A DNA stretch of 64,000 nt from Myxococcales bacterium (GCA_016794345.1 JAEUKE010000276.1:1-64000), one strand, 5' to 3'; counted from the stretch's first letter, positions 32,445 to 41,240 are shown. Notes: generated by a model not told the origin, from the letters alone. Translations and numbers: made by a program.

Positions 32445-34710
32445 GCGCGCGCGCGCGGCGATCGATGCCCGAGAGGAGCGGCTCCACCGCGGCGAGGCAG
32501 GCGCGGAGCGGCCCGCGATCGGTGGCGCGCAGCAGGACGCGAAACCGGTAACGAGCCCTGAGCCGGGCGAGCGGGGCCGGCGACGGGCCGAGCACGTCGA
32601 CCTTGCCCGCGCGAGCGGGCGCGCTCGCCATGCAGGCGCGCGCGAGATCCCCGGCCGTACGCTGCGCGACGCGCGCGTCGATCGCTTCGATCCGGAGGAG
32701 CGCGAGCTTGGCGAACGGCGGGTAATGGACCTCCGCGCGGTCCTTCAGCTCCGAGCGCAAGAAGCCCTCCACGTCGTGCCGCGCCGCGAGGACGATCGCG
32801 GGGTGCTCGGGGTTGCGCGTCTGGATGATCACGCGCCCGGGCCGCTCGTGCCGGCCGGCGCGCCCGGCGACCTGGACCAGGAGCGAGAAGGAGCGCTCGC
32901 CCGAGCGGAAGTCCGGCATGGAGAGCGCGGCGTCCGCGTTCACGACGCCGACCATGGTCACGTTGGGGTAGTCGTGGCCCTTGGTGACCATCTGCGTCCC
33001 CACGAGGATGTCGATCTCGCCCGCGCGCATCCGGGAGAGGAGCTTTTCGCTCTTGCCGCCCTCCGCGACGTCGCGATCCAAGCGGGCGATTGTCGCCGCG
33101 GGGAAGGCCTCGGCCAGGGTCTGCTCGAGCTTCTCGGTCCCCAGCCCTTCGAGGAGGAGCTCGCGCGAGCCGCATTTCTCGCAGCGGTCCGGGACGTGAT
33201 CCTCGTAGCCGCAGTAATGGCACCGGACGCGCCCGCCCTCGAGGCTCTCGCTGTCGAAGCCGCCCCGGCCACGGTGGAACGTGAGCGAGACCGAACACGC
33301 CTTGCAGGTGTGGACGGTGCCGCACATCATGCAGACGATCGTCGGCGAGTGACCACGCCGGTTGAGGAACAGGATGGCCTGCTCCTTCTTGGCGAGCGTC
33401 GCCTCGAGCGCGCGGTGGAGGGGCAGCGAGAGGAGCGGGTCACCCGTGGGCCCGGCCCCGAACCGCTTGAGATCGATGACCTCGACGACCGGCAGCGATG
33501 CCTCGCTCTTGGCGCGATCGGGGAGGCGCAGGAGCGTGAGCTTTCCTTTCCGGCTGAGCTCGAAGCTCTCGAGCGAAGGCGTCGCCGAGCCGAGCACGAT
33601 GGTCGCGCCCGCGCGGTGCGCCCGCAGGATCGCCATGTCGCGTGCGTGGTAGCGGACGCCTTCCTCCTGCTTGAACGACCCGTCGTGCTCCTCGTCCACG
33701 ATGACGAGCCCCAGCGAAGGGACGGGCGCGAAGAGCGCGGAGCGCGCGCCGATCGCGACCTTCACCTCGCCTGCGAGGAGCTTCTTGTGCATCGCGTGGC
33801 GCGCCTTGTCCGAGAGCCCGCTGTGCACCACGGCGAGATCGTCGCCGAAGCGGGCGCGAAATCGCCCGACGAGCTGCGGCGTGAGGGCGATCTCGGGGAC
33901 CATGACGAGCGCGCCTTTGCCGACCTCGAGGCAGGCCGCGATCGCGCGCAGGTAGACCTCCGTCTTGCCGGAGCCGGTCACCCCGAAGAGGAGGAAGCCG
34001 CGCTCCGTGCTCTCGCCGCGGATGGACGCGGTGACCCGCGCCGTGGCCTCCGCTTGTGCGGTGGTCAGCTCCGGCGGCGTGTCGCGCTCGGCTAGCTCGG
34101 CGAAGAGCGGCGCGTGGGCGCGCGCCCGCTGCTCGAGCTTCGCGAGCCCGAGCGACGCGAGCTTCTTGGCCGCCGAGCGCGCGTTCTTGAACCGATCTTC
34201 GAGGCGGGACAGCACCTGCGGCCCGGTCCCGCGGACCAGCGCGAGGATCTCGCGCGCCTGACCGCGGAGCGTGCCCGGCTCCTCGACGCTGTCCGTCGCG
34301 GAGATCACGAGCTCGCGCGCCTCGCCGATCTGCTTCGTCCGCTTGAGCGTGCCGAGCTCGCCCTGCACATCTTCCAGGCGCTCGACCTCGCCGCGCTCGA
34401 GCGCCGGCAGGGCCATGCGCAAGACCTCGCCGATCGGCGCGTAGTAGTAGCCGGCCACCTCCAAGAGGAAGTCGAGCAGCTCCTTCGGGACGACCGGCCG
34501 CGCGTCGACGACGGCGCGCAGCGGCTTGAGCGGCAGGTCTGGGCTCGGCTCGCGCTCGCCCAGCCCCACGACTACCCCGATGGTCTGCCGCTTGCGAAAA
34601 TCGCAGAGGACGCGCGCGCCGGGGACCAGCAGGGGCGCGAGGTGTTGGGGCACCTCGTAGGAGAAGGCCCGGGCGAGCGGGACGGGAACGGCGACGTCGG
34701 CGACGAGCAA
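32413..34710 (-). CDS. priA: Primosomal protein N' (replication restart helicase PriA)
   Basis: A 765-residue helicase that reloads the replisome at stalled forks. The N-terminal 3'-DNA-binding domain starts VADVAVPVPLARAFSYEVP. Helicase motifs: Walker A GVTGSGKT (243-250), DEEH (339-342), motif III GSATPS. The zinc-binding module has all eight Cys (460, 463, 469, 472, 497, 500, 510, 513), followed by GTEKLEQTL and QMVTKGHDYPNVTMVGV. Length matches the family. LolA lies 29 bases upstream on the same strand. Confidence 0.97.
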   Translation of the reverse strand: MLVADVAVPVPLARAFSYEVPQHLAPLLVPGARVLCDFRKRQTIGVVVGLGEREPSPDLPLKPLRAVVDARPVVPKELLDFLLEVAGYYYAPIGEVLRMALPALERGEVERLEDVQGELGTLKRTKQIGEARELVISATDSVEEPGTLRGQAREILALVRGTGPQVLSRLEDRFKNARSAAKKLASLGLAKLEQRARAHAPLFAELAERDTPPELTTAQAEATARVTASIRGESTERGFLLFGVTGSGKTEVYLRAIAACLEVGKGALVMVPEIALTPQLVGRFRARFGDDLAVVHSGLSDKARHAMHKKLLAGEVKVAIGARSALFAPVPSLGLVIVDEEHDGSFKQEEGVRYHARDMAILRAHRAGATIVLGSATPSLESFELSRKGKLTLLRLPDRAKSEASLPVVEVIDLKRFGAGPTGDPLLSLPLHRALEATLAKKEQAILFLNRRGHSPTIVCMMCGTVHTCKACSVSLTFHRGRGGFDSESLEGGRVRCHYCGYEDHVPDRCEKCGSRELLLEGLGTEKLEQTLAEAFPAATIARLDRDVAEGGKSEKLLSRMRAGEIDILVGTQMVTKGHDYPNVTMVGVVNADAALSMPDFRSGERSFSLLVQVAGRAGRHERPGRVIIQTRNPEHPAIVLAARHDVEGFLRSELKDRAEVHYPPFAKLALLRIEAIDARVAQRTAGDLARACMASAPARAGKVDVLGPSPAPLARLRARYRFRVLLRATDRGPLRACLAAVEPLLSGIDRRARALIDVDPVSMM

Positions 34711-34739
34711 CGGTCGCGCAGCTTAACAAATGGGGCCGC

Positions 34740-35381
34740 TCAGGCCGGCGGTTTCATCTTGTCCGGATCGACCTTCTCGTTCTTCTTGTTCGTCTCGAAC
34801 GTGATGACCGAGCTGTCCCCGCTCGGCTCCTCGATGACGATTCGCGAGACGCCCCACCGCTCCGCGTTGGTGCGCACCTCGAGCCGCTTCAGGGCCTTCT
34901 TGGCCTCATCCGACTTGGGGACGGCGACGATCTTGACAGAACCGTCAGACTCTTCGTTTGCGGTGAGATCGTACCGCGCCTTGAGGGCCCCGATATCCCC
35001 GCCCAAGAAGGTGATGAGATCGCCGACGAGCGCGCCCATGGCTCCCGGCGGCGCCTTGCCGACCTTGCCCTTGGCGTCCCTGTAGAAGACGCCGCCCTTG
35101 ACCACCCAGAACACGATCGAGTCCGGCGGGAAGAGCTCCCAGCGGAGCTTGTCGGGGGTGACCACCGTGAGCTCCCCCGTGCTCTTCACCTCCTCCGCCA
35201 GGAGGCCTACCTGCCGGACCTGGGTGAAGCGAGCGATGAGCGTCTTCAGCTCCTTCCGGGCCTTTGTGACCTTGGCGAGCGCGTCATCCGTCGCGTCGGC
35301 CCGGGCCGCGCCGGGCGACAGGAGCGGAGCCGCCAGGGCGAAGGCGAGGACGGCGCGGCGGGAGAGCTTACGAAAGGTCAT
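34740..35381 (-). CDS. lolA: Outer-membrane lipoprotein carrier LolA
   Basis: 213 residues with a signal peptide ending ARA-D (about 28). The family pattern is clear: LIARFTQVRQVGLLAEEVKSTGEL, VTPDKLRWELFPPDSIVFWVVKGG and RLEVRTNAERWGVSRIVIEEPSGD. LolA carries lipoproteins across the periplasm to the outer membrane, in keeping with the many lipoproteins in this window. It may share a transcript with priA downstream and the Cys-cluster gene upstream. A TGAC-N6-GTCA palindrome lies inside at 34934. Confidence 0.92.
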   Translation of the reverse strand: MTFRKLSRRAVLAFALAAPLLSPGAARADATDDALAKVTKARKELKTLIARFTQVRQVGLLAEEVKSTGELTVVTPDKLRWELFPPDSIVFWVVKGGVFYRDAKGKVGKAPPGAMGALVGDLITFLGGDIGALKARYDLTANEESDGSVKIVAVPKSDEAKKALKRLEVRTNAERWGVSRIVIEEPSGDSSVITFETNKKNEKVDPDKMKPPA

Positions 35382-35417
35382 GCGCGTGGCCTTGGACGGG
35401 CGGAGGGCGGGTCCTCT

Positions 35418-35900
35418 TCAACCGGTGGGGAGGGCTCGCGTCAAGGGCCGGCCCTGATCGCCCCCGGGCCGGTGGCGCGCCGCGATATCCTTCACGCGCC
35501 GGACGAACGCGTTGATTTCCTGCTGGCCGAGGGGCCGGGGTGACTCCGCCCGCTCGCAGAAGAACGTCCTGCAGCCGAACGGTCGGAAGTCGTACGCCGC
35601 GCAGCGGTTGTCCGCGCGGAGGAGCGGGCAGATGCGCTCGTCTTTCACGGTGACGACCGGCAGCGGGCGCGCGCCTTTGCCTGTCGCCTGGGGCGTCTTG
35701 CCACCCGAACGGGCGATGCCGCGCTCGAGGTACGCGAGCTCCACGCTGGTGACGTAGGGCTCCCGGCCGGTGACGCCGAAACGACAGCACTCGGTGGACG
35801 CCGGGCAGGTCGAGCCGGCGAGGCGCTCGCCGAGCTCGGCGTAGAGCACCGCGAGCGCCGCGAGCGCCTCTCGTTCGTGCGGCTCCTCGCGACGCTTCAC
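35418..35900 (-). CDS. YkgJ-type cysteine-cluster (metal-binding) protein
   Basis: About 160 residues with the zinc/iron-chelating pattern of the YkgJ family: CPASTECCRFG, then ICPLLRADNRCAAYDFRPFGCRTFFC. GTG 35900 overlaps the stop of the C45-like gene (GTGA), a coupling pattern repeated in this window; an ATG at 35936 would give 12 more residues. Cytoplasmic. The metal and function are not established for the family. Last but one gene of the run 38037 to 34740. Confidence 0.82.
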   Translation of the reverse strand: MKRREEPHEREALAALAVLYAELGERLAGSTCPASTECCRFGVTGREPYVTSVELAYLERGIARSGGKTPQATGKGARPLPVVTVKDERICPLLRADNRCAAYDFRPFGCRTFFCERAESPRPLGQQEINAFVRRVKDIAARHRPGGDQGRPLTRALPTG

Positions 35901-37330
35901 ATCGCCCCGTTGTGTTTGGCGCCGTCGCCGAGCCATCTGTCGTACGTGCCGTCCAGGAGCGCCGGATCGGCCGGGAGCGTCACGACGGTTTCGTCATTTT
36001 TCGGCTCGTAGGCCGGATCGAGGAGGGCCTTCAGATCGAAGCGGACGAACCGGCCCATCAGGTGCGGCGACTCGCTGACCCAGAGGACTCTGTCCGTCGC
36101 GTCCATCACGACCGCGTGTGTGGCGATCACGGCGTCGAGCGCGCTGCGGTGCCCGAGCGGGAGCTCGACGCCACCCGCGCCCTTCTTGTCGCGGAGGATC
36201 TGGATCGCGCCGAGCGGATCGACGGGCTTGTCGCGGCTCGCCAGGAGCTCGTCGAGGCGAGCGCGACGAGGCAACGTGGACGTCGCCTCGCGGACGCGGA
36301 GGTTCTTCGGGTCGGAGGCGAAGGGCCCCTCGAAATGGTTGGTGAGCGGGAGGAAGTCTCCCTCGATCCGCCGGACGTACGGAGGCTCCCCAGGGGCGCG
36401 CTCGACGGCCGCGCCCATCCCGGTGGCGTCCACCAGGAGCAGGATGTGGCTCACCATTGCCCGGCGCTTCTCGAGGAGGGCGACGGCCTCGTCCACCGTG
36501 GATGCCTCGGAGAGGATCGCGCGCGTCGTGTGGACGACGGGCTCGCCGTCGGTCTGCGTCTCGCGGGCGCGGCCGCCGTGGACCACGACGCCGAGACCCT
36601 TGGCGTTCATCCCGGAGAGCACGCCGACGAGCCCTGGCCAGGCGACCGAAGCGAACGGGATCTTGCCCTCCTCCCGCACGAGGAAGACGACCTTCTTCTC
36701 GTCGTAGACGCTGCCCGCTTCGAAATCGAAGTTCCGCGCGAGGATGGCGTGGCCCCCGGCGCTCCCCTCCCCGCGCGCGACGAAGCTCGTGCAACCGAGG
36801 AGCGGCGAGTGCTCGAAGCCGAGCGCGATGTCGTAGAGCGAGTTCAGGTAGATGAAGCGCTGGTAGGTCGGGAAGCGATCGGCGAAGGGGTCCGGGGAGA
36901 ACGCGCGCGCCTGGCTCGCGATCTCGGTGAGCCGCGCCTCGCTCATCGTGCCGTCGGCTCCGTGGTGGAGCACGCGTGCGACGTCGAAGATGAGCCAGCG
37001 GAGCGGCGCGAAAGGCACGTAGTGCTCGAGCGTCGTGTAGAGCTGCCCCTCGGACGCGATCATCTCGTCGTAGAGCAGACGCGCGTGCTGGTGGCCGATC
37101 TCCTCCGGCTTGCCGGCGAGGCGGACCTCCAGGATGTCGCCGCGTTTTCTGGCGTAAGCCGGCCCGAGCCGCCGGACTCCGTCGACCTCTTCGGCCTCGC
37201 CGCTGACGCTCGGCACCTCGGGCGGCGTCATCCGGGTGGCGAGGACGATGGCGACGTGCGCGAGGACCGGGAGGAAGAGCACCACCGCGAGGGCGATGAG
37301 CTTCTTCCTGTGCCGCCTGAAAAAGCTCAT
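35897..37330 (-). CDS. C45-family peptidase/acyltransferase-like Ntn hydrolase, membrane-anchored
   Basis: 477 residues with an N-terminal membrane helix (about 11-30). The conserved core of the acyl-CoA:6-aminopenicillanate acyltransferase/C45 group is seen: EIGHQHARLL, SPLLGCTSFVARG with nucleophile Cys180, GGHAILARNFDFEAG, LVGVLSGMNAKGLGVVVHG. Members are Ntn hydrolases that usually free the Cys by self-cleavage. Here the ~180-residue N-terminal part would be released from the membrane-anchored side if cleavage occurs. Substrate unknown. Coupled downstream to the Cys-cluster gene and 8 bases from the glycosyltransferase. Confidence 0.82.
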   Translation of the reverse strand: MSFFRRHRKKLIALAVVLFLPVLAHVAIVLATRMTPPEVPSVSGEAEEVDGVRRLGPAYARKRGDILEVRLAGKPEEIGHQHARLLYDEMIASEGQLYTTLEHYVPFAPLRWLIFDVARVLHHGADGTMSEARLTEIASQARAFSPDPFADRFPTYQRFIYLNSLYDIALGFEHSPLLGCTSFVARGEGSAGGHAILARNFDFEAGSVYDEKKVVFLVREEGKIPFASVAWPGLVGVLSGMNAKGLGVVVHGGRARETQTDGEPVVHTTRAILSEASTVDEAVALLEKRRAMVSHILLLVDATGMGAAVERAPGEPPYVRRIEGDFLPLTNHFEGPFASDPKNLRVREATSTLPRRARLDELLASRDKPVDPLGAIQILRDKKGAGGVELPLGHRSALDAVIATHAVVMDATDRVLWVSESPHLMGRFVRFDLKALLDPAYEPKNDETVVTLPADPALLDGTYDRWLGDGAKHNGAM

Positions 37331-37338
37331 GCTCGGCC

Positions 37339-38037
37339 TCAGGCCGCGGGCCGCGTGATGCCCCGCGTGGAGACGAGCGTGGACACGACGCGGCGGACGA
37401 CGCGCATCGGATCGCGGACGCTGTCGAAGTGGGTCGTGCGGTCCTCCGGGTAGACGACCTCGATGGGGACCTCCACCACCTCGATACCCGCGGCGATGGA
37501 GAGGAGGATGATCTCCGCCTCGAAGGCGTAGCCGTCGTCACGGCCGCCGATCTCGAGGGTGCGCGGCAGCGGGTACCGGCGCAGACCACACTGCGTGTCG
37601 GCGAGGAGCCTGCGGGAGAAGAGCGAGAGGAACCCGTTCGAGATGGCGTTCGAGATGCGGTTCGGACGCGGCGCGCCGGCGCCCTTGAGGTCACGGATGC
37701 CGAGGACGAGCGCGCTCGGGCTCAGCCCGAGGCGCGCGAGGCGTGCTGCCTCGGCCGGCGGATGCTGGCCGTCCGCGTCGAGCGTCACCGCGGCCACGTG
37801 CCCGTCCGCCGCGGCGCGGCTCAACCCCGTCCGGAGCGCGCGGCCCTTGCCGCAGTTCGTGTCGTGGGCGAGCACGGTCGCCCCGGCGGCGCGCGCCGCC
37901 GCCGCCGTCCCGTCGGTCGAGCCGTCGTCGACCACGTAGACTTCGCCGATCCCCTCGAAGGCGGACTTCGTCTCTTCGACCACCGAGCGGATGGTTCGAC
38001 TGGCGTCGTACGCGGGGATGACGGCTGCGATCTTCAC
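37339..38037 (-). CDS. Family 2 glycosyltransferase (dolichol-P-mannose synthase-like)
   Basis: About 232 residues: AVIPAYDASRTIRSVVEE, VYVVDDGSTDGT (nucleotide-sugar binding), CGKGRALRTGL, TLDADGQHPP (metal-binding DxD) and VEVPIEVVYPEDRTTHF. A soluble GT-A enzyme that would move a sugar to a lipid carrier. GTG 38037 lies just before the conserved start; GTG a few codons upstream is possible. It is the first gene of the run with the C45-like enzyme, Cys-cluster protein, LolA and PriA. Confidence 0.87.
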   Translation of the reverse strand: MKIAAVIPAYDASRTIRSVVEETKSAFEGIGEVYVVDDGSTDGTAAAARAAGATVLAHDTNCGKGRALRTGLSRAAADGHVAAVTLDADGQHPPAEAARLARLGLSPSALVLGIRDLKGAGAPRPNRISNAISNGFLSLFSRRLLADTQCGLRRYPLPRTLEIGGRDDGYAFEAEIILLSIAAGIEVVEVPIEVVYPEDRTTHFDSVRDPMRVVRRVVSTLVSTRGITRPAA

Positions 38038-38091
38038 TCGAGCGGGCTTTACCACAAATGCTCGGGCGCCACCGCGTGGTAGGTTCCTCTC

Positions 38092-38718
38092 GTGAGCGGC
38101 GAGCAGCCATTCGACACTGCGGCCGTGGCGGAGCTCGCGAAGCGAGCCAAGGTCGCGCTCCGGAAGCGCGCGCGTGGTGTGCGCGGCGCGCTCACCGAGG
38201 CGGCCGCGGCCGAGCGCTCGCGCGCGATCGTGGAGCGCTTGCGAGGGCTCGAGGTGGTGCAGGGTGCGAAGACCATCGCCCTCTTCGACGCGATGCTCGC
38301 GCGGCGCGAGGTCGACGTCGTCGCGCTCGACGCGTGGGCGCGCGCCCGCGGCGCGTCGGTCCTCTACCCGTCGATGGATCGCGCCAGCTGGACGATGACG
38401 TTCCGCGATCCGGGCTCGCGCGAGACCATGACCGACCGCGGCTTCGGCTTCCTGGAGCCCGACCCCGGCGCACCGGAGGCGACCGAGGTGGACGTGATCG
38501 TCACGCCAGCGCTCCTCGTCGACGGCCGCGGCCACCGGCTCGGCTACGGAGGCGGCTTCTACGATCGAGCGATCGCGCGGTTCAAACCACACGCCCACGC
38601 GGTCTGCGTCGTCTACGACTTCCAGCTCGCGGCCGACCTCCCCGTCGCGGCCGGCGATGTTCCGGTCGACCTGATCGTCACCGACAAAAAGGTCCTGGAG
38701 CCGGTGCGGATCGGGTGA
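38092..38718 (+). CDS. 5-formyltetrahydrofolate cyclo-ligase
   Basis: 208 residues. The ATP/substrate signature GHRLGYGGGFYDR is intact, and so are the basic N-terminal AKVALRKRARGVRGAL and VDLIVTDKKVLEP at the end. It converts 5-formyl-THF to 5,10-methenyl-THF with ATP. GTG 38092 is the start, with no strong Shine-Dalgarno. Divergent from the glycosyltransferase. Family length about 190-210. Confidence 0.93.
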   Translation: MSGEQPFDTAAVAELAKRAKVALRKRARGVRGALTEAAAAERSRAIVERLRGLEVVQGAKTIALFDAMLARREVDVVALDAWARARGASVLYPSMDRASWTMTFRDPGSRETMTDRGFGFLEPDPGAPEATEVDVIVTPALLVDGRGHRLGYGGGFYDRAIARFKPHAHAVCVVYDFQLAADLPVAAGDVPVDLIVTDKKVLEPVRIG

Positions 38719-38731
38719 CCCGCAGCGGCCT

Positions 38732-38749
38732 TCGATCATCTTTGATCGA
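38732..38749. terminator. Hairpin TCGATCA-TCTT-TGATCGA
   Basis: A 7-bp stem with a 4-base loop, 13 bases after the cyclo-ligase stop and 48 before the next start. Copies of GGTGACC flank it (38714-38720 and 38753-38759). It may be a terminator or an operator for the ferritin-like gene; there is no T-tract. Confidence 0.4.
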
Positions 38750-38797
38750 TCAGGTGACCTCCTCCCGGGCATGCACCCTTGTTCCTTGGAGGTCCTC

Positions 38798-40030
38798 ATG
38801 TCCCGTCTTCTTTCTTTCGAGATCACCCTCACCCAGAAGATCCTCGTGGCCGTCGGGGCCACGGCCTGCCTGACCGCGGCCTGCGGCGACGACGAAACGA
38901 GCACGGGCGGCGGCGGCAGCGGCGGCGGCACGACGAGCTCGACCACGAGCGGCCAGACGACCACGTCCGCGAGCACCACGACGAGCTCGACCACCGCGTC
39001 GACCACCGCGTCGACGGGGACGGGCCAAGGGGGCGGCGGAGGCGCGGGCGGCGGCGACGGCGGGGGCGGTGGCGGCGTCGCCGTCGAGCGGTGCTGGCCC
39101 GCGTCGTTGGGTGATCCGCCCTGCCCACCCTTGGCCGAGGCCGGCACCGTCTACCCTTGTACGATCGACTCGGAGGTCGTGAACGAATGGGTCAGCGGCC
39201 CCGATCTCGTGAACGGCGAGTGCTGCTACCAGGTCGAGGTGGGACCGCCCAACGATCCGACCTGCGCCGTCATCGGGCGGCCGCTCGTCGTGGACGGGAG
39301 GCCCGCGCGCGCCCCCATCGCTCGCGGCGACCAGGGCTGGTCGGCGAGCCCGAGCCGTCCGCGCGTCGAAGGGCTGGACTCGAAGACCCGCGCCCGGCTC
39401 GCGCGCGCGTGGGCGGACGACGCGAGCTACGAGCACGCCAGCGTCGCGAGCTTCGCCAAGCTCTCGCTCGAGCTGCTCGCGCTGGGCGCGCCGGCCGAGC
39501 TCGTGCGGGCCGCCCACGAGGCCGCGCTCGACGAGATCCGCCACGCCGAGCTCGGCTTCGCCCTCGCGAGCGCCTACGCGGGGGAGCCGGTCTCGCCCGG
39601 CCCGCTCGCCGAGGCGGTGCGCGCGCCCCTCGCGCGCGACCTACCCGCGCTGGTGGCTGCCGCGGTGCGCGAGGGCTGTGTCGGCGAGACGCTCGCCGCC
39701 CTCGTCGCCTCGGCACAGCACGACGCTGCGACTGACGAAGCTGTCATCTCATCGCTGGCCGTGGTGCGCGCCGACGAGGCACGCCACGCGGAGCTCGCCT
39801 GGAAGCTCGTCGCGTGGGCGCTGCGGTCCGGCGGCGCGGATGTCCGCGCCGCCGCCGAGGAGGCCTTCGCGGCTGCCGCGGCCGATCTCGCGTCGGTGCG
39901 CGCCGAGGACACCTGGAGCGTCCACCCGCACGGCCGCCTCTCGGAGCGCGAGATGCTCGACGTACGGCGCCGCGGGCTCGAGCTCGTGGTGCGGCCGGCC
40001 ATGGAGGCGCTCCTCGCGTCCGAGGTGTAG
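38798..40030 (+). CDS. Ferritin-like di-iron domain on a lipoprotein stalk
   Basis: 410 residues from ATG 38798, with GGAGG 6 bases upstream. Lipoprotein signal LTAA-C (Cys29), then a Gly/Ser/Thr linker (33-95), a Cys-containing segment (96-160), and a helical ferritin-like domain (about 200-405). The di-iron ligand set of ferritin-like proteins is present: Glu212, Glu246-x2-His249, Glu297, Glu327-x2-His330. An iron-binding or oxidase domain held outside the inner membrane is unusual, since most ferritins are cytoplasmic. It could oxidise or buffer iron, or use the di-iron site for catalysis. Confidence 0.82.
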   Translation: MSRLLSFEITLTQKILVAVGATACLTAACGDDETSTGGGGSGGGTTSSTTSGQTTTSASTTTSSTTASTTASTGTGQGGGGGAGGGDGGGGGGVAVERCWPASLGDPPCPPLAEAGTVYPCTIDSEVVNEWVSGPDLVNGECCYQVEVGPPNDPTCAVIGRPLVVDGRPARAPIARGDQGWSASPSRPRVEGLDSKTRARLARAWADDASYEHASVASFAKLSLELLALGAPAELVRAAHEAALDEIRHAELGFALASAYAGEPVSPGPLAEAVRAPLARDLPALVAAAVREGCVGETLAALVASAQHDAATDEAVISSLAVVRADEARHAELAWKLVAWALRSGGADVRAAAEEAFAAAAADLASVRAEDTWSVHPHGRLSEREMLDVRRRGLELVVRPAMEALLASEV

Positions 40031-40100
40031 CCTCGAGCCCTCAGCCGCTGTCGCACACTGCCCGCGCCTGTGGTGAGCGCGGGGCCTTTCAGGTGGGCAG

Positions 40101-40126
40101 AAGCAACACCAATTGTGCTTGTTTTT
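40101..40126 (+). terminator. Intrinsic-terminator-like stem and T-run
   Basis: AAGCA-N10-TGCTT (extendable with a bulge) followed by GTTTTT, in locally AT-rich DNA 70 bases after the ferritin-like gene. It could instead be part of the LysR gene promoter, which starts at 40165. Confidence 0.4.
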
Positions 40127-40164
40127 CCGCGGTGCGATGGTCTCTGCCTCGCGAAAGGCCAGCC

Positions 40165-41196
40165 GTGAAGCTCACCCGTCGCACCGCGCAGGTCTGGAAC
40201 TGGCTCCCCGCGTTTCGCGCGGTCGCCGAGTTCGAGCACCTCCCGACCGCTTCGAAAGAGGTCAACCTGAGCGCCTCCGCGCTCTCGCGTTCGGTGAAGT
40301 TGCTCGAGGAAGATCTGGGCGTCGATCTCTTCGCGCGCGAAGGCCGGCAGCTCGAGCTCACGACGGCCGGTCGCCGGCTGCTCGGCGCGACGCGCTCGGC
40401 GATGCGCACCGTGGAGGCCGCCCTCGATCAGATCCTCAGCTCCGAGAGCGCCGGCACGGTCCACGTGTCCGCGCCCGGGCCGTACACGAGCCTCTTCGTG
40501 CTCCCCGCGCTGCGGAAGCTCCGCGAGCAGTACCCCGATCTGCTCGCGCACGTCCGCAGCGCGGCGCCCGCGCAGGCCGAGCACCTCCTGGTCGACGGCG
40601 GCCTCGACATCTTCGTGACCGACTCGGCGATCTCGCGGACGGAGCTCCGCGTCACGAAGCTGAGCGAGCTCGAGTATTCGGTCTACGCGAGCGACTTCCA
40701 CCCGCTGACGGAGCGGCTCGACCTCACCGTCGAAGACCTGCTCGAGTTCCCGTTCGTGGGCCCGCCGGAGAGCATCTCCGACCACTTCCCGCTCCACCTC
40801 CCGCGGAAGCTCGGGATGGTGGTCGAGCAGCTCCACGTCGCGGTCCAGGTCTGCGCGCAAGACGGGCTCCTGGCCGTGCTCCCGGACGTGGTCGCGCGCG
40901 ACTACCGAGGCGACGGGGCGCTCGTTCGACTCCCGATCGACGTCATCCCCTCGCAGCCGCTCTACGCGGTCTCCCGCAAGGCCGCCGCCGAGCCCAAGCG
41001 CATCGACCTCGTCCTGCGCGCCGTCGCGCAGACCGTCGAAGAAGTGAAGCGCGGCATCGGGCGCTCCACGATGCCGCCCGCCCGCTCGACGATGCGTCCC
41101 CCTGCGTACCTCGAGGGCTCGCTCATCCCCCCGCGACCTCCCGCGGTGCCTGCCGACCTCTCCGCGAACGGCAAAGAGGCGGCCAGGCGGCGGTAG
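40165..41196 (+). CDS. LysR-family transcriptional regulator
   Basis: 343 residues. The N-terminal winged helix-turn-helix is clear (FRAVAEFEHLPTASKEVNLSASALSRSVKLLEEDLGVDLFARE), followed by the effector-binding domain (VHVSAPGPYTSLFVLPALRKLREQYPDL; VCAQDGLLAVLPDVV). GTG 40165 has AAAGG upstream. The C-terminal ~50 residues are a Pro/Arg-rich extension not usual for the family. Target genes are not evident, since no divergent partner exists; the next gene is the zinc-ribbon protein. Confidence 0.92.
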   Translation: MKLTRRTAQVWNWLPAFRAVAEFEHLPTASKEVNLSASALSRSVKLLEEDLGVDLFAREGRQLELTTAGRRLLGATRSAMRTVEAALDQILSSESAGTVHVSAPGPYTSLFVLPALRKLREQYPDLLAHVRSAAPAQAEHLLVDGGLDIFVTDSAISRTELRVTKLSELEYSVYASDFHPLTERLDLTVEDLLEFPFVGPPESISDHFPLHLPRKLGMVVEQLHVAVQVCAQDGLLAVLPDVVARDYRGDGALVRLPIDVIPSQPLYAVSRKAAAEPKRIDLVLRAVAQTVEEVKRGIGRSTMPPARSTMRPPAYLEGSLIPPRPPAVPADLSANGKEAARRR

Positions 41197-41210
41197 TACC
41201 GCCTGAGGCC

Positions 41211-41240
41211 GGTGCCGCTTCGGATCGCCGCACCTTTTTT
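41211..41240 (+). terminator. Intrinsic terminator after the LysR gene
   Basis: GGTGC (41211-41215), a 14-base loop with a small inner pairing, GCACC (41230-41234), then six T. This is one of the few classical stem/T-run signals in the window. Confidence 0.6.
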
